Source: Nectonema munidae (lineage: Eukaryota; Nematomorpha; Nectonematoida; Nectonematidae). From it: a DNA stretch of 64,000 nt. The stretch spans positions 496,001 through 560,000 of the forward strand of contig JAUIRK010001040.1 in assembly GCA_030549495.1 (NCBI GenBank), in the 5' to 3' direction. Every line of letters begins with the position of its first letter. The stretch's first letter is position 1. Both the position numbers and the translations under genes were made by a program. The notes under the pieces were generated by a model that had not been told where the DNA came from, made no database searches, and saw nothing but the letters and a program-made list of their open reading frames with translations. Shown here one piece after another: positions 1 to 10,533 of this stretch.

Positions 1-2510
1 TTTCTGAATTATTGTTTAAAAATTTTTGAAAATATTCCTCCTGATCATTCTTGCTCATATTATCTCATTCTAGTTTTGTAAACACTTTGAATTGAGAACT
101 TTCTGAAATTAAGGTCTCCATACCCAAACAATGCATATTTAACTAAATATTCTTGATATTTTACCTCACTGTGTAAACTTTCAATCAGATCAATCAGTTT
201 TTTACTTTTCCACTCTATATTTGATTTTAAAACATTATTAATAGCTTCACAATTATTATTCTTCCAATTTTTAGGAACAATTCCTCTTTTTTGTTTAGGT
301 TCAAAAATGTAGTTTTCGATTACTGGTATAAGATTTCCTTTCAAGTATTGACCGATTATTTTCTGTTTAATAATGTTAAAATCAATGTAGTTTTGAGCAT
401 TAGCCAAACCTGAATCTCCTAAAAGCGAATTTAAGAATTTTTTACTATTTTTATCATCCATGCCTATTTTATTTTTAACATATCTCAATATATTCTTTTA
501 TAGATGCCTATGACATAATACTAAGGGTACATCGGGAAAAACAATTTAATTGCTTTAATTATCGCTTTTTCTTGATCACTGCCCAAAACTAAATCATCTA
601 AAGATAATTCCAATTTGACATTTTTAAATATTATAGATAAATGAGAAAAAAATTTGGAATAAGATTAAATTTCCCATCCCAATGTAAAAATAATGGACCG
701 AGAAAAATTGGACAGATTTCTGTGAATTTTCTTTTTAAATCCCCATCATTGAAAACAGTGTCTGTCACAAAACAGGGACCTAAATTAAATGTCCTATCAA
801 TTCCCAAAATAGTTGATCCAGAAGAAATAGATTTTTTTTATATGTAACAATTGTGTATCTGTATAGCAAATAAGGCAAGGAAGCCCGCATGAAGTTATAT
901 TCATTTCCTTTATAAAAGGATGTCCAGCAGCCATCATTGTAATAATATTTTGAATGCTATCTGCAATATTGTTGTTATAAATAAAAGATGAATTTGCTTT
1001 TTCTTTGTTGTATTTCAGGTTACGAATATACTTTGAATCCCTCAGGGGTTCAATTTCAGAATCAACTGTATAATATTTTTTTACAAGACTTGATCGTTTC
1101 TAACTGAGACAAAGCATGTTTTTTGTTACTACACTTGTTCTAATATATTCTTGATTTGTTTTGGCATTACCATGATGTGAGACTGTAGTCGGTTTAAATC
1201 CTATATATTCCCACAGATATTTTTGGTCTTCATTATTCTTATAGTTTTTAATCCATGAAATTCTTCTCCTATAATCAATCTTGCGCTTTAGATTTGAATA
1301 ATAATGTACTAATACAACAATTTCTTCTTTTTTTGGTTGAGGGTTTAATGGAATAAATTTGTTATTATGTATCTTAACAAAAATATTTTTTCTTTTTTTT
1401 TAAATATATGTTCGTTGTTTTTCATTTTTTTGCGAATTTTGAGTCCAAGCACCACAAACATCAAAAAAACCTTTCTTAAAATTATCTTGTCTAGCGATAT
1501 AATACTTATTTTCCAAAAATTTAGAAACATTTTTGTTAAAGCATTCCAAGGGTGAAACCAGTTTGCTCACTACTTGAATACTAGATAAAAACCTGTTATT
1601 TAGTGGTTTTATAAGACTATCAATTCGTGAGGGTAACATTTTTAAAGTATTAGATTTACTACTTTCTGATAGGTTTTGACAGTAGACATGTTCTTTCAGG
1701 AAAAAATTAGGAAAACTTGTACAGCAAGTTTCATTAATGTCGCTTTCTATTTCTTTTGGACATGAAAATTTAGAATTCTCAGTTAAATATTTAGAAAAAT
1801 TTGGATTACCTATGAGAACAATATTTTCAACTATCAATACAAAATGATTTGGTGTCCAAAATTTAGGTTTAATCAGGCCTAATCTGCTCCATAAAATATT
1901 TATAGTATTTTTGCTACTTTTACACTCAAGAGGCTCAAATGTGGTATTCAAGATTTGGGCAGTTTTATCTGTTTTTGTATAAATTTGGGGATAAACACTT
2001 CTTATATTATGACCTATTGCAGAAGCTGCTACTTTCATTGTATAAGCAGATGACCATGAATAGTTCACGCAGCAGTTGCGTACTTCGTCTTGAATGAGAG
2101 GAGAAACATTCTATATTTTAATTTTTCTGACAAATTTTGTATTTTTGAAAGTTAGAAATAAATTCTATAGAGGTTATTATCAGTCTTAAATATAATGATA
2201 ACGTCTCATCACCCTTAAGAAAAATAGAAAGGCAATTAAAAAAACTGTTGCCATTTCCTGTAGACTTGATAGTTTTGAATCCTGTCTTAAAATCCGTTTT
2301 ACGTAAAGTATCTAAGGAATTAAAATCAATCTCTACATCCTTGAAAGATTTGAAGTCAATATTTGATGATTTGCTCCTTAAAAATATTTTTTCTATACTT
2401 GCTGCTTCTTGACTTCTATTGATGTCAAATGCTTTACTTAATCTTTCTAGAGCTTTTGAAAAATCGTATTTCCCATTGTTAGTTTTACATGAAGAGCAAA
2501 TAAAAGGCAA
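1..2510 (-). pseudogene. MULE transposase relic with OTU-like N-terminal domain
   Basis: A Mutator-like transposase gene reads right to left and runs off the left edge. Going downstream I see an OTU-like half-domain (2118-2510, motif TGNGNSFFNCLS), its second half (about 1850-2068, WTPNHFVLIV with the usual NHF histidine), a linker with HHGNAK and YIRTSVV (about 1120-1330), then MULE catalytic-region motifs: GIDRTFNLGPCFVTD and GPLFLHWDG (about 640-815), GSDQEKAIIKA and LVLCHRH (about 500-590), and NNCEAINNVLK (60-488). OTU domains normally read DGNC at the active site; here Asp and Cys are Asn and Ser, so the protease would be inactive. The parts lie in different frames separated by short breaks, some possibly introns, so the gene is decayed. 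Family assignment rests on motif order. No terminal repeats were found in the window. Confidence 0.7.
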
Positions 2511-2686
2511 TGCGGAATCAAAAACATGAAAATATTTTCACATTTTAAATGAAAATAAGATAAACAATTATAACACTTTATAGATTTCCCTTGTATAATA
2601 ACTTATTTTAAATTTATTGAACAGCCAAAGATAAATATAGTTATGCCATTATAGCAATATCACCAACTAATTAATTAATTAATTAA

Positions 2687-3545
2687 CCCATTTAAGACCA
2701 CATAATTAAAAATACTAGTTTTGCACATATTTTTTTAATTTTATTGAATCTTTACAATAATTTTAACTTACAGAATAGTTTTTTAAAGAAAAAAAATGTT
2801 TTCTTCAAAAAATAATAAGCACTACAAATGTAGTGAATGGACCGAGGTCTATAAAAAAACACAAAATAAGTAAATCTGAATTTATTCATAAAAAAATTAA
2901 GCTTCATGAAATTTTTGAAAGCAAGTTTTAATATGAAGTTGTTTGTTGCATTTTTTGCAAGCAATTCTACAATATTTTTTGCATAAAACACAAATTCTGA
3001 CAGGAGAAGACTGAAGTATGTGACCATAACCATAGAATCTTACTTCCTCGTGTATTTCACTTGAAGGACCCGATCGTATCCTTTTTCTAACGTGATTTCT
3101 TTTCAGCAAAATTTGAACAATCGTCCTTCCAAATTCTTTTTGAGGTTGATATTGTTCATTTACAATATTGTTTAGTCTCCAACAAAAAACAAATCCAATA
3201 TTCAATGCATTTATCATCAGATTCCAGTACCATTTCTTTCCTTTGATTAAAGGTCTCCAGTCAGCAAGGCTTCTATCTAAAATATCCACACCACCCATGC
3301 AACAATTATACGACTTGATTAAATTTGGTCTTTTCACACTTGTTTTATCTTTTGATTTAGATTTCCTATTTACAAAGTTTACAGGATAGGCGCCCTCGAA
3401 ATTGCTGCAGACAGTTACGACAGAATTATCTTTCCACACAACGGCTTCCAGTTCAGCATTATTGTAAACCTCAAAATAACCTCTAGGCTCTTTTTTTAAT
3501 TTGTTGAAATCTATCAGAGAACATTCTTTCAGCCTATTTTTATTA
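2687..3545 (-). pseudogene. piggyBac transposase, 3' part (copy 1)
   Basis: This is the C-terminal third of a piggyBac transposase (DDE_Tnp_1_7 type), which cuts and pastes DNA at TTAA. The open frame 2897-3439 contains YNCCMGGVDILD, the block carrying the third catalytic Asp, then WYWNLMINALNIG and a Cys-rich tail (CVLCKKYC, ACKKCNKQLH) like the family's C-terminal zinc-binding domain. Homology extends upstream in frame to about 3545 (LKKEPRGYFEVYN). The N-terminal two thirds are missing. At the 3' side a TTAA (2683-2686) is followed by CCCATTTAAGACCACA, which resembles the CCCATTAATGAC end of the piggyBac at 29.2 kb, so I take 2687 as the true element end. The element is 5' truncated. Confidence 0.8.
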
Positions 3546-5849
3546 CTATAATTATTTTTACCAACTATAATTATTTTTAGTTTAATTTATATACGTTTTT
3601 TAAAAGAACAGGTTTTATTTTTGATTAACTTCAGACGAAAAAATTAACGAATCCTTTGGTTATAATCAGCCACTGAATTATTTAAAAGCAGATGCATACA
3701 AATTTTTTTCATAACATAATTTTTATAAAATAAAATTTGTTTCTTTTGATAAAAGAAAATTTCAAAAGTTAATTAAATGAATATAAACTATTCCGATCTT
3801 TTAGCTTTATTTCATTCTATTTAGTTTAAAACGTTGATAAATATCATATTTTGTTTAATTTATTTGAAAAAATGAGTTTTGTAAAAGTTTTGGGATCTTG
3901 GTTTATTTTAAATTTTCAACTAATATAAAAGGTAAAAAAATATTTTTCATTCTGAATAGTTAAAAAATATTAAAATACATTGCATTATTTCTAATTTTAA
4001 AATACTTCAAGATTGTTTATTTCGGCAAAAAATGACACACAAAAATATAGATACGAATCAATAGAATATTAGTTATAATAAATATATGGGTTTCGTGAAT
4101 TTGTTAAATCAGTATATACTTCAGACCGATTTTCAATAAGGTTTTATGGCTAAATTATGATTGGATTAAATCTAATTATGGTGGAGAATAAGATTATACT
4201 AAACCAAATCTCATAAATCCTTAGCCACTCTTTGTGAAAATTTAATTTAGACAAAAATCACTTAATATTGAGAACAATATAAAATGGCGTTGACGACAAT
4301 GCAAAGCACACACAAATTTGAAAGATATTAGCTTAGCAATATCTAACAATTAGCTTAGATATTAAATATTTCAAAAAATAATACCGTGTTTAGATTTGTA
4401 AATTCATTATATTTTTATTGTATTTCAACTCTCAATTGTTTGTGTCAAAACTTACATTTATGTCACGTTAATTGTTAACATCGACAAATAAATTTTCCAA
4501 AGTTTTATATTAATTCCTTGCCCTTGTCGTAGATGATAACTTATTGAATTATCTGAATTTTACAATAAAAAATCTACGCTGGTAAAAATAGAAGTAGCTT
4601 GCATCGAATAGTTTTTATTAATTGTCGGTATCTAAGGGATGAATAATCTTCCATACCTGGACAATGGGAAGAATTATTACAATCGGTATTCGATAGTTGT
4701 CTCAAAAGAACAAATTAACTTTTGATTAATTTTTGTGCCATAAGAATTATATGTATAAAATTTGGCTTTTTATCACACAGACTTAATATGGCTTAAAAGC
4801 TTAATACTTTGGCTAAAATCAATCGTTACTGGAAATTTTGCATTATATTTAATTAAAAATATAGAGTTTGTTTTTTTGAAAGAAATAGGAAATTTATGTA
4901 GAAAATTGAAAAAAGAAAATCTCTTATTTTTTTATTGATATTAACAACATATTTTGTAGTTATTAGGAAAAAAACTTATAAATATAATTTAAGTCAATAT
5001 ATATTAATTAATCTAAGGGAGAAACTTTATTAGGTTTTGGCATTGTTAAACGCCTATATATTAACAACAAAGAAAAAATTATCTCTTTATCTTATTTTCT
5101 ATAAATTATTTGCTTATATTATCTATCACAATTTTACGAATTTTTAAAATTTTATCATAAAAAAATTCCAACAAAAATTGTTTAATGTTTTAAAATTTTA
5201 TTTAAAATAATAATATTGTTAAATCATAGTTAATCTGTTCGTTACATCGATTAATATTCACTAACCAATATAATGTTAGAAAATAGCATTTAAAAATAAG
5301 GTCATGAAATTTAGAAATTATAAATGAGTTATAATCACAACAAATTTTATTAGATAAGAAAAAAGATAGTATTTAATATTAAAAGTTAATTTGAAAGCCT
5401 TACTAATTTTGAAATTCCGATTATAAACGAAGGAGCATTTAAATTTTAGTTGAATTGTTAAGTTTGTATAAAAATGCCTGAAAAAATCAAAAAACTTGAA
5501 AAAAACATTATTAATTAGTATTAAAAAAAATTGAAGCAAAGAAAATTCTTGAAATTAAATGAATATTAGTTTTAAAGTATTATTTAATATATAAGATTAA
5601 AATTATGTGTTTAAAAAAAAGTTTTCTTGAGGTTGGCACTAAAAAATTGAGATTGGCACAAATTAGTCACGCCCATCCAATATATTCATTTCGTGCAATA
5701 ATTATTTCACTTTGTTGATTTATATCTTTATATGAATAAAAAAAATTATTTTTAATATATAAAATAAAAACTTTAAATTATTAGATTTTGATTCAAGGGC
5801 AAGGCGGAAGTGATACTTCTGATTATTCGTTATACGGAAGAATGGAAAA
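3546..5849. other. AT-rich sequence, no recognised feature
   Basis: About 2.3 kb of very AT-rich DNA with frequent stops in all frames. I see no conserved protein motif, no long repeat and no terminal repeat pair. Short open frames here, such as 5318-5539 minus, are Phe/Lys-rich and look like chance. Confidence 0.6.
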
Positions 5850-6478
5850 ATGTATCTAAAATGTATTGTATGGAAAAAGAGGACGAATACTTATAATTAT
5901 TTAGGAGTAACTATAGATTTTAATCTTAGTTTTTCAAATCATTTCAATAATGTTTTAAAAGATACCTCAATAGCACTTGGCATGTTGTTCAAAATTAAAA
6001 ATCTTCTTGATACTAAGACCAAAATAAATATTTATTATGCCCTTTTTCATTCTAAGATTCTTTACTCTAACTTTATTTGGTCTTCATCTAACGTGTCCAA
6101 ACTCCCAACATTACAGAAAAAACAAGACAGGGCTTTGAAAGTTCTATTCAATAGTGATGCTGAGTATATACGTAATTTATATAAAATCCCGAATCTTTTA
6201 CAAATTAGATAAATTCAATTATGTCTTTTTGTTCATAAATGTATAAATCTAAAACATGAAATTAATTTTAATTATTGTGAAAATCGCCAGTTTCATCATC
6301 ACAACTTACGCAACAAACACAATTTAAGAAATATAAGATACAAATTTGCCAAAAGTAATAAATTTTTTATTAAAAAGTCCATAAAAACCTGGAATAGCCT
6401 TCCCATTTGTATTAGGCTTCTAAAAAACACTTGTAGTTTCAAACGTAAATGTAAAAAAATTCTTATTTCAACTCGTTA
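5850..6478 (+). pseudogene. CR1/jockey-like LINE, 3' end of reverse transcriptase ORF
   Basis: The C-terminal end of a non-LTR reverse transcriptase. The frame 5850-6212 has NYLGVTIDFNLSFSNH, YYALFHSKILYSNFIW and LPTLQKKQDRALKVLF, the typical post-catalytic block of CR1/jockey-type elements (YLGV-x-D, a Y-x-x-x-W block, LQK-x-x-R-A). After one frame change near 6206 the protein continues with KTWNSLPICI and ends KILISTR at 6478, which matches how these proteins finish. The catalytic FADD region and the endonuclease are absent, so this is a 5'-truncated copy. No poly(A) tail or target duplication was identified, and the exact 5' break is uncertain. Confidence 0.75.
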
Positions 6479-6690
6479 GTGTCTTTGAGTATATTTATTA
6501 CCCATACTATATTTTATATCTTTGAGATTTTGGTACTCGTGCTCTTTTATATTTTTTTTTAGGTAATTGTTTTTCATATTCCCCTTCCAACCACAATGCA
6601 TCTCTACATCCAGCATCAATTTTTCCCCAGATCATCGCTTCTCTATCAGCAATAATTGATATTTGCTTTCTTCTCTCTTTTTTTTACGTA
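6479..6690. other. flank between LINE relic and MITE
   Basis: The proximal part is probably LINE 3' untranslated sequence. The rest is pyrimidine-rich (TTTCTTCTCTC). No further signal was seen. Confidence 0.35.
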
Positions 6691-7467
6691 TGTTGGCGAA
6701 GCGTCATTGCAAGCAAGACATGCACTGTATGCCTACTAAACAAAACAAGCAATATGTAGTGATGTATTACTCTTACAAAACAGAATACATATGATGGTTA
6801 AAATAAAGAGATTATAGCTTTTTAAAGTGAAGGGAGATAAGCAAGCAGTCTTGAAATTGCTTTCCAAGTAATCGAAGTGTTATAAAAGGAGACGTAGCGA
6901 AAGAGAGAGAAAGTATGCATATGGCAATATTAATATATGTTTTGCTCTCATCCATACTCTTTCTCTTTCTGCGTGAGGAAAAGATAGGCAAGCAATGTTA
7001 GTTTTGCTTAAAACAAGAGAGATAGCGTGTATAGAAGCAATCTGTTTTGCTTCATTTATACTCTCTCACTGTGTGATGCAAGACAAGCAATATTAGTTGT
7101 GCTTTCATAGCAAGAAAGATAGAGTATGTGAAAGCCATGTATGTGAAAGCAATGTATCTTTTGCTTTCATGAATATTCTGCTGCATGATGCAAGGCAAGC
7201 AATATTATTTACGCTTTCACTTATTCAATACAAAATATATGTGAAGATGAAAAATAAACAAATGATAGTTTTTCCTAGGAAAGTATACGAAGATGGACAA
7301 GCAGTTTTAAAATTGCTTTCTAAGTAACGTATTAGAAAAAGAGATATATAGAAAGAGAGATTGCGTATATAGAAGCAATTAAAAATGTATATATGCAACA
7401 TGTGTATTGCTGTTTACTTCATTTTTGTTTTTGCATGCCCTTTGTGTAGAAGCACGCTTCGCCACTG
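6691..7467. mobile_element. hAT-like MITE with internal repeats
   Basis: The ends are inverted repeats: TTGGCGAAGCGT on the left, and on the right CGCTTCGCCACTG, which reads inward as CAGTGGCGAAGCG, a hAT-like terminus. The interior has no coding capacity but contains several diverged copies of a ~150-bp unit with motifs such as AAGCAATGTTAGTTTTGCTT, AGAGAGATAG and AAATTGCTTTC. No convincing 8-bp target duplication was found; the right flank is a TA dinucleotide run (7469-7487). Confidence 0.55.
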
Positions 7468-7890
7468 GTATATATATATATATATATTTTGAAAATTATA
7501 TGCTTTGTGAACATGTTTGAAAATTGTCTTTCTCCTATATTGATTTTAAAATGATACGTTTTTAATAAATTTTAATTTTTAATAAAATAAAAATGTATTT
7601 AATATTTTCTATTATGAAAGTGGTATTATATTCAATCATTGGATAGGGTAATAGCAGTGACGGTTCTAGATTTTCAAAAGTGAGAAGGCCAAACAAGGGC
7701 CAAGTTCTTAAATCTATAATTTTTTATAAATATTGCAATTTACCAAATAAATATGTTTTACTTTATTTTTTTTGAATTATTCCAATTAATTTTCATAATT
7801 TTTGAAAAACTTTTTTAGCTTTGTATTTGCAATCACTGAAAAGTCCAAAAACAAAAATGTTTATTTATAAAAAAAACAAATTTAAGATTT

Positions 7891-8406
7891 TCAATGCCGC
7901 TTAATTCGACGATTATCATGTCGACTATCAAATTCATCAACAAAATTCTCTAGATTAATTTTTTCAGCATAAAATTTTTCAATTGAGAGTAAAGCAATAT
8001 CACTCAATCTTCCACTTGTCATGGAATTTCTAAGAAAAATTTTAACTAATTTCATCTTTGAAAAGCTTCTCTCACATGAGGCACTTCTAACTATTAATGT
8101 TACAGATATAATGAGTAACCTGTACAAACAATCGAATGCAGCTTTTTATGGAGAAATGAATGTGAGAAAATCTACTAAATATGATAGTGATTTTGTTTCT
8201 TAAAAATAACTTTTTTACTAATGCTATTTCATGATGCAAATCGTTAACATTCACAGAGTAAGTAGTTGCAAATAGTTTTAAATATTCTTCACATAAAAAA
8301 GTTTTACTTTCTGGACACAGTGCTGAAATATCATAGAAAATGTGTGGACTCTTTAGAAAATCGTCGGTCTAATTAAACTACAAAGCAATTGCGAATTTTG
8401 TTGATA
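7891..8406 (-). pseudogene. hAT A transposase, C-terminal part
   Basis: The 78-residue frame 7891-8127 holds the hAT C-terminal dimerisation motif: SASCERSFSKMKLVK, then LRNSMTSGRLSDIALLSIE. This is the ZMYM1-type version, in which SER-x-FS-x-x-K is followed by L-R-x-x-M-x-x-x-R-L-x-x-L-A-x-L-S-I-E. Upstream (8128-8406) the frame is broken but INKIRNCFVV and LDRRFSKES remain, the region before the dimerisation domain. It stops at element B and resumes beyond 16973. Confidence 0.8.
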
Positions 8407-8895
8407 GTTTCAATCAGGGGCGACCGCCCCCCCCCCCCCCCCCCCCCAATGTGTTTTCTGGGGGGGGGGGCGAAAATGACCTTCGCCCCCCCCCCCCCCC
8501 CCAATAATTTTCTATAAGTAAGAGTTGCTGCTTGTTTATAAAACATGTATGCCGACTTTCGAATCAATCAAACATCATGGTAAGTTGCTCTGAAATTCCT
8601 ATCGAACATATTTTACAGACGATGCGTGAGAGCTATATAATAATAATCCATTGCTTCAATGTGCACACAATAAGTAAGCAATGTTTATCACAGTGTCTCG
8701 TAGTATTTTTGAGCAAACACATGTTGATGATCCACTAGATTTTCTCATCTTTTGTCACAGTGTTTCTCTTTCTCTCTCCTCTGTTTTCCCTTCCGCTTTC
8801 CCTGCTAAAACTCAATCATTCACTCAAGCTCTCTTCTTTCGTCCAAGCCCTCTTCTCTTGTTAAGCTCTCCTATCTCATTCAGCTCTCTTCTCTC

Positions 8896-9108
8896 CAGTG
8901 ACGTAGCTAGGCTGGGGCATGAGGGGCCGTGCCCACACTCTTATGTACCGCATGGTGCCCCATGCAACTTATGCGTTATCAGTTTTTGGAAATTTCTCCA
9001 ATGAAAGGATCAAGAAAGTATACAAAATGTTGCTCACGTTTTTTGTTTTTAAATTGTCCCCCCCCCCCCCCCCCTCCCCATTAACTTTTTTTTCTGGTTA
9101 CACCACTG
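8896..9108. mobile_element. hAT MITE C, its right target site displaced by an LTR element
   Basis: A 213-bp element with hAT-type ends: CAGTGACGTAGCTAGG on the left and CAGTGGTGTAACCAGA reading inward from the right. It has a C-rich stretch (9059-9074) but no coding capacity. Its left target octamer is CTTCTCTC (8888-8895). The partner, CTTCTATC, lies at 14333-14340, directly after the LTR element. This shows that the LTR element inserted exactly at the right edge of this MITE. Confidence 0.7.
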
Positions 9109-9339
9109 CGACAATAAAGAGACAAGTATAGGTGAAGTTTATTAGAAAGCAAAGAGAGAAGTGATGTCTTAAGTGAAACATGAGTGAGTATTTATAGTGT
9201 ATCCTGGCCTTCAAGTAAATACAGTACTAATGGCAACGTTAGGCTATTATTAATGAGAGGAGAGATAGCCTTGACTTTCGATAGTGCAGTATGAGCGTAA
9301 GATACACACAAGTACGTTGTCGTAATGAGAGCCTGCTGG
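9109..9339 (-). repeat. 3' LTR of element D
   Basis: Long terminal repeat almost identical to 14097-14327. In element orientation it begins CCAGCAGGCTCTC and ends CTTTATTGTCG, so it lacks the usual TG...CA ends under this boundary model. The edges could shift by 4-5 bp because the bases next to both LTRs are alike. Confidence 0.8.
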
Positions 9340-9349
9340 CGCTTCCCTT

Positions 9350-10486
9350 TTACTCTCTCTCGTAATCTTGTAGCCATTTAGGGGGATTTCTACATCGTTG
9401 GCTTCTGGAGTTATTCTTTTGTAAAGAGTCATCTCTTTCTTTCTCATCTCCCTTTGAGTCTGTCTGACTTTTGCTTTTTTGGATAGAATTATCGGAATGT
9501 CTCCTACCATCCATCATATCTTCAAACGACTTTGGATGCCTTTCCGGTAATTCTGAATGGTTATATTGTTGACCGCCGTCGTTCAAGTCAAAGTCTTCTT
9601 TGCTTGTCTCCAAAGGTACCTCTTTCGTATTTTCATCTTCTGTATCGTCATCTTCAACTAAATCCTTGAACTTATCTGTAAGATTAAAATCAGTTATTGG
9701 TAACAGCATAGCTTTTGGTACATGATATGATTGCTTACCGATTTCGCCATTTGTTATCTTTTTCAATATTGCATATTTATTTTGTAAGTTATATATGATA
9801 TATTTACTTCTTACCTTGATCTTACTTTTTTCTTCTTTTAGGTATACTAAATCTCCAATTTCAAAATTATGAATTTTGGAATCTTCCTTTGAAAATTTTG
9901 AACACTTTGAAGATCTGGTCTTGTTAGCTAAGTTCTGCTGCTCTTCAAAGAAACATTTATCGTTGAAATGAATTTGTTCGTCTGTAAAGTGATTTCTTCT
10001 AAAAAGGATTTCTTTTGCAGATAGGTTTTGCCTCCGTATAAGAAGATTGATGCTCCTGATTGCTAGTTGTAAATCCACATTGGTTATTTTAACTTTTTCA
10101 GGAAACATCTTTAAAATGCTTGTTTCTAGTTCTTGAATAGCTTTGTCTACAAAGCAGTTTGAGTTCTTGTTTTTTATGTGACCAATTTCAACTTCAATCC
10201 CCAATTCTTTTAGCAAGGGGTCTTTTTGAAGGCTTTGAAAAGAAGTACTTGCATCAGTTCGTATTTTGCAATTATCACACCTAATAAAAGAAGAGTTGAG
10301 TATAATTGCTGTTCTGATGTCTTCTATTTTCTCACTTTCAAGAAGAGAAGCTGTTGTAAAACTGGAAAATGTTTCTCTCAAAACGAAAATTTTTTGATCA
10401 TTTCTTCTAATAACATCTGCATAAAATACTTGTCCAGGCTTTGATCCTCTTAAGGCAGGGGCTTGCTCCAAGAGATTATTTGGCAT
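9350..10486 (-). CDS. integrase part of LTR element D (fossil)
   Basis: A 378-residue frame whose first half resembles a retroviral-type integrase core: GQVFYADVIRR around the first Asp, IRTDASTSFQSL around the second, and a NKNSNCFVDKAIQELE block around the Glu. The second half (FEIGDLVYLKEEKSK) matches the C-terminal DNA-binding region of gypsy integrases. An acidic, Ser-rich tail ends beside the purine tract and 3' LTR. Confidence 0.75.
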   Translation of the reverse strand: MPNNLLEQAPALRGSKPGQVFYADVIRRNDQKIFVLRETFSSFTTASLLESEKIEDIRTAIILNSSFIRCDNCKIRTDASTSFQSLQKDPLLKELGIEVEIGHIKNKNSNCFVDKAIQELETSILKMFPEKVKITNVDLQLAIRSINLLIRRQNLSAKEILFRRNHFTDEQIHFNDKCFFEEQQNLANKTRSSKCSKFSKEDSKIHNFEIGDLVYLKEEKSKIKVRSKYIIYNLQNKYAILKKITNGEIGKQSYHVPKAMLLPITDFNLTDKFKDLVEDDDTEDENTKEVPLETSKEDFDLNDGGQQYNHSELPERHPKSFEDMMDGRRHSDNSIQKSKSQTDSKGDEKERDDSLQKNNSRSQRCRNPPKWLQDYERE

Positions 10487-10533
10487 GTACTTAATAGAAC
10501 GACAAATACGGCATGCTTCATCAATACTATTGA

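Noticed and set aside
6691-7467. CRISPR-like or regulatory array in the repeat-rich 6.7-7.4 kb segment
   Set aside because: The repeats are diverged, unevenly spaced and enclosed by inverted hAT-like ends, so a MITE explains them better.
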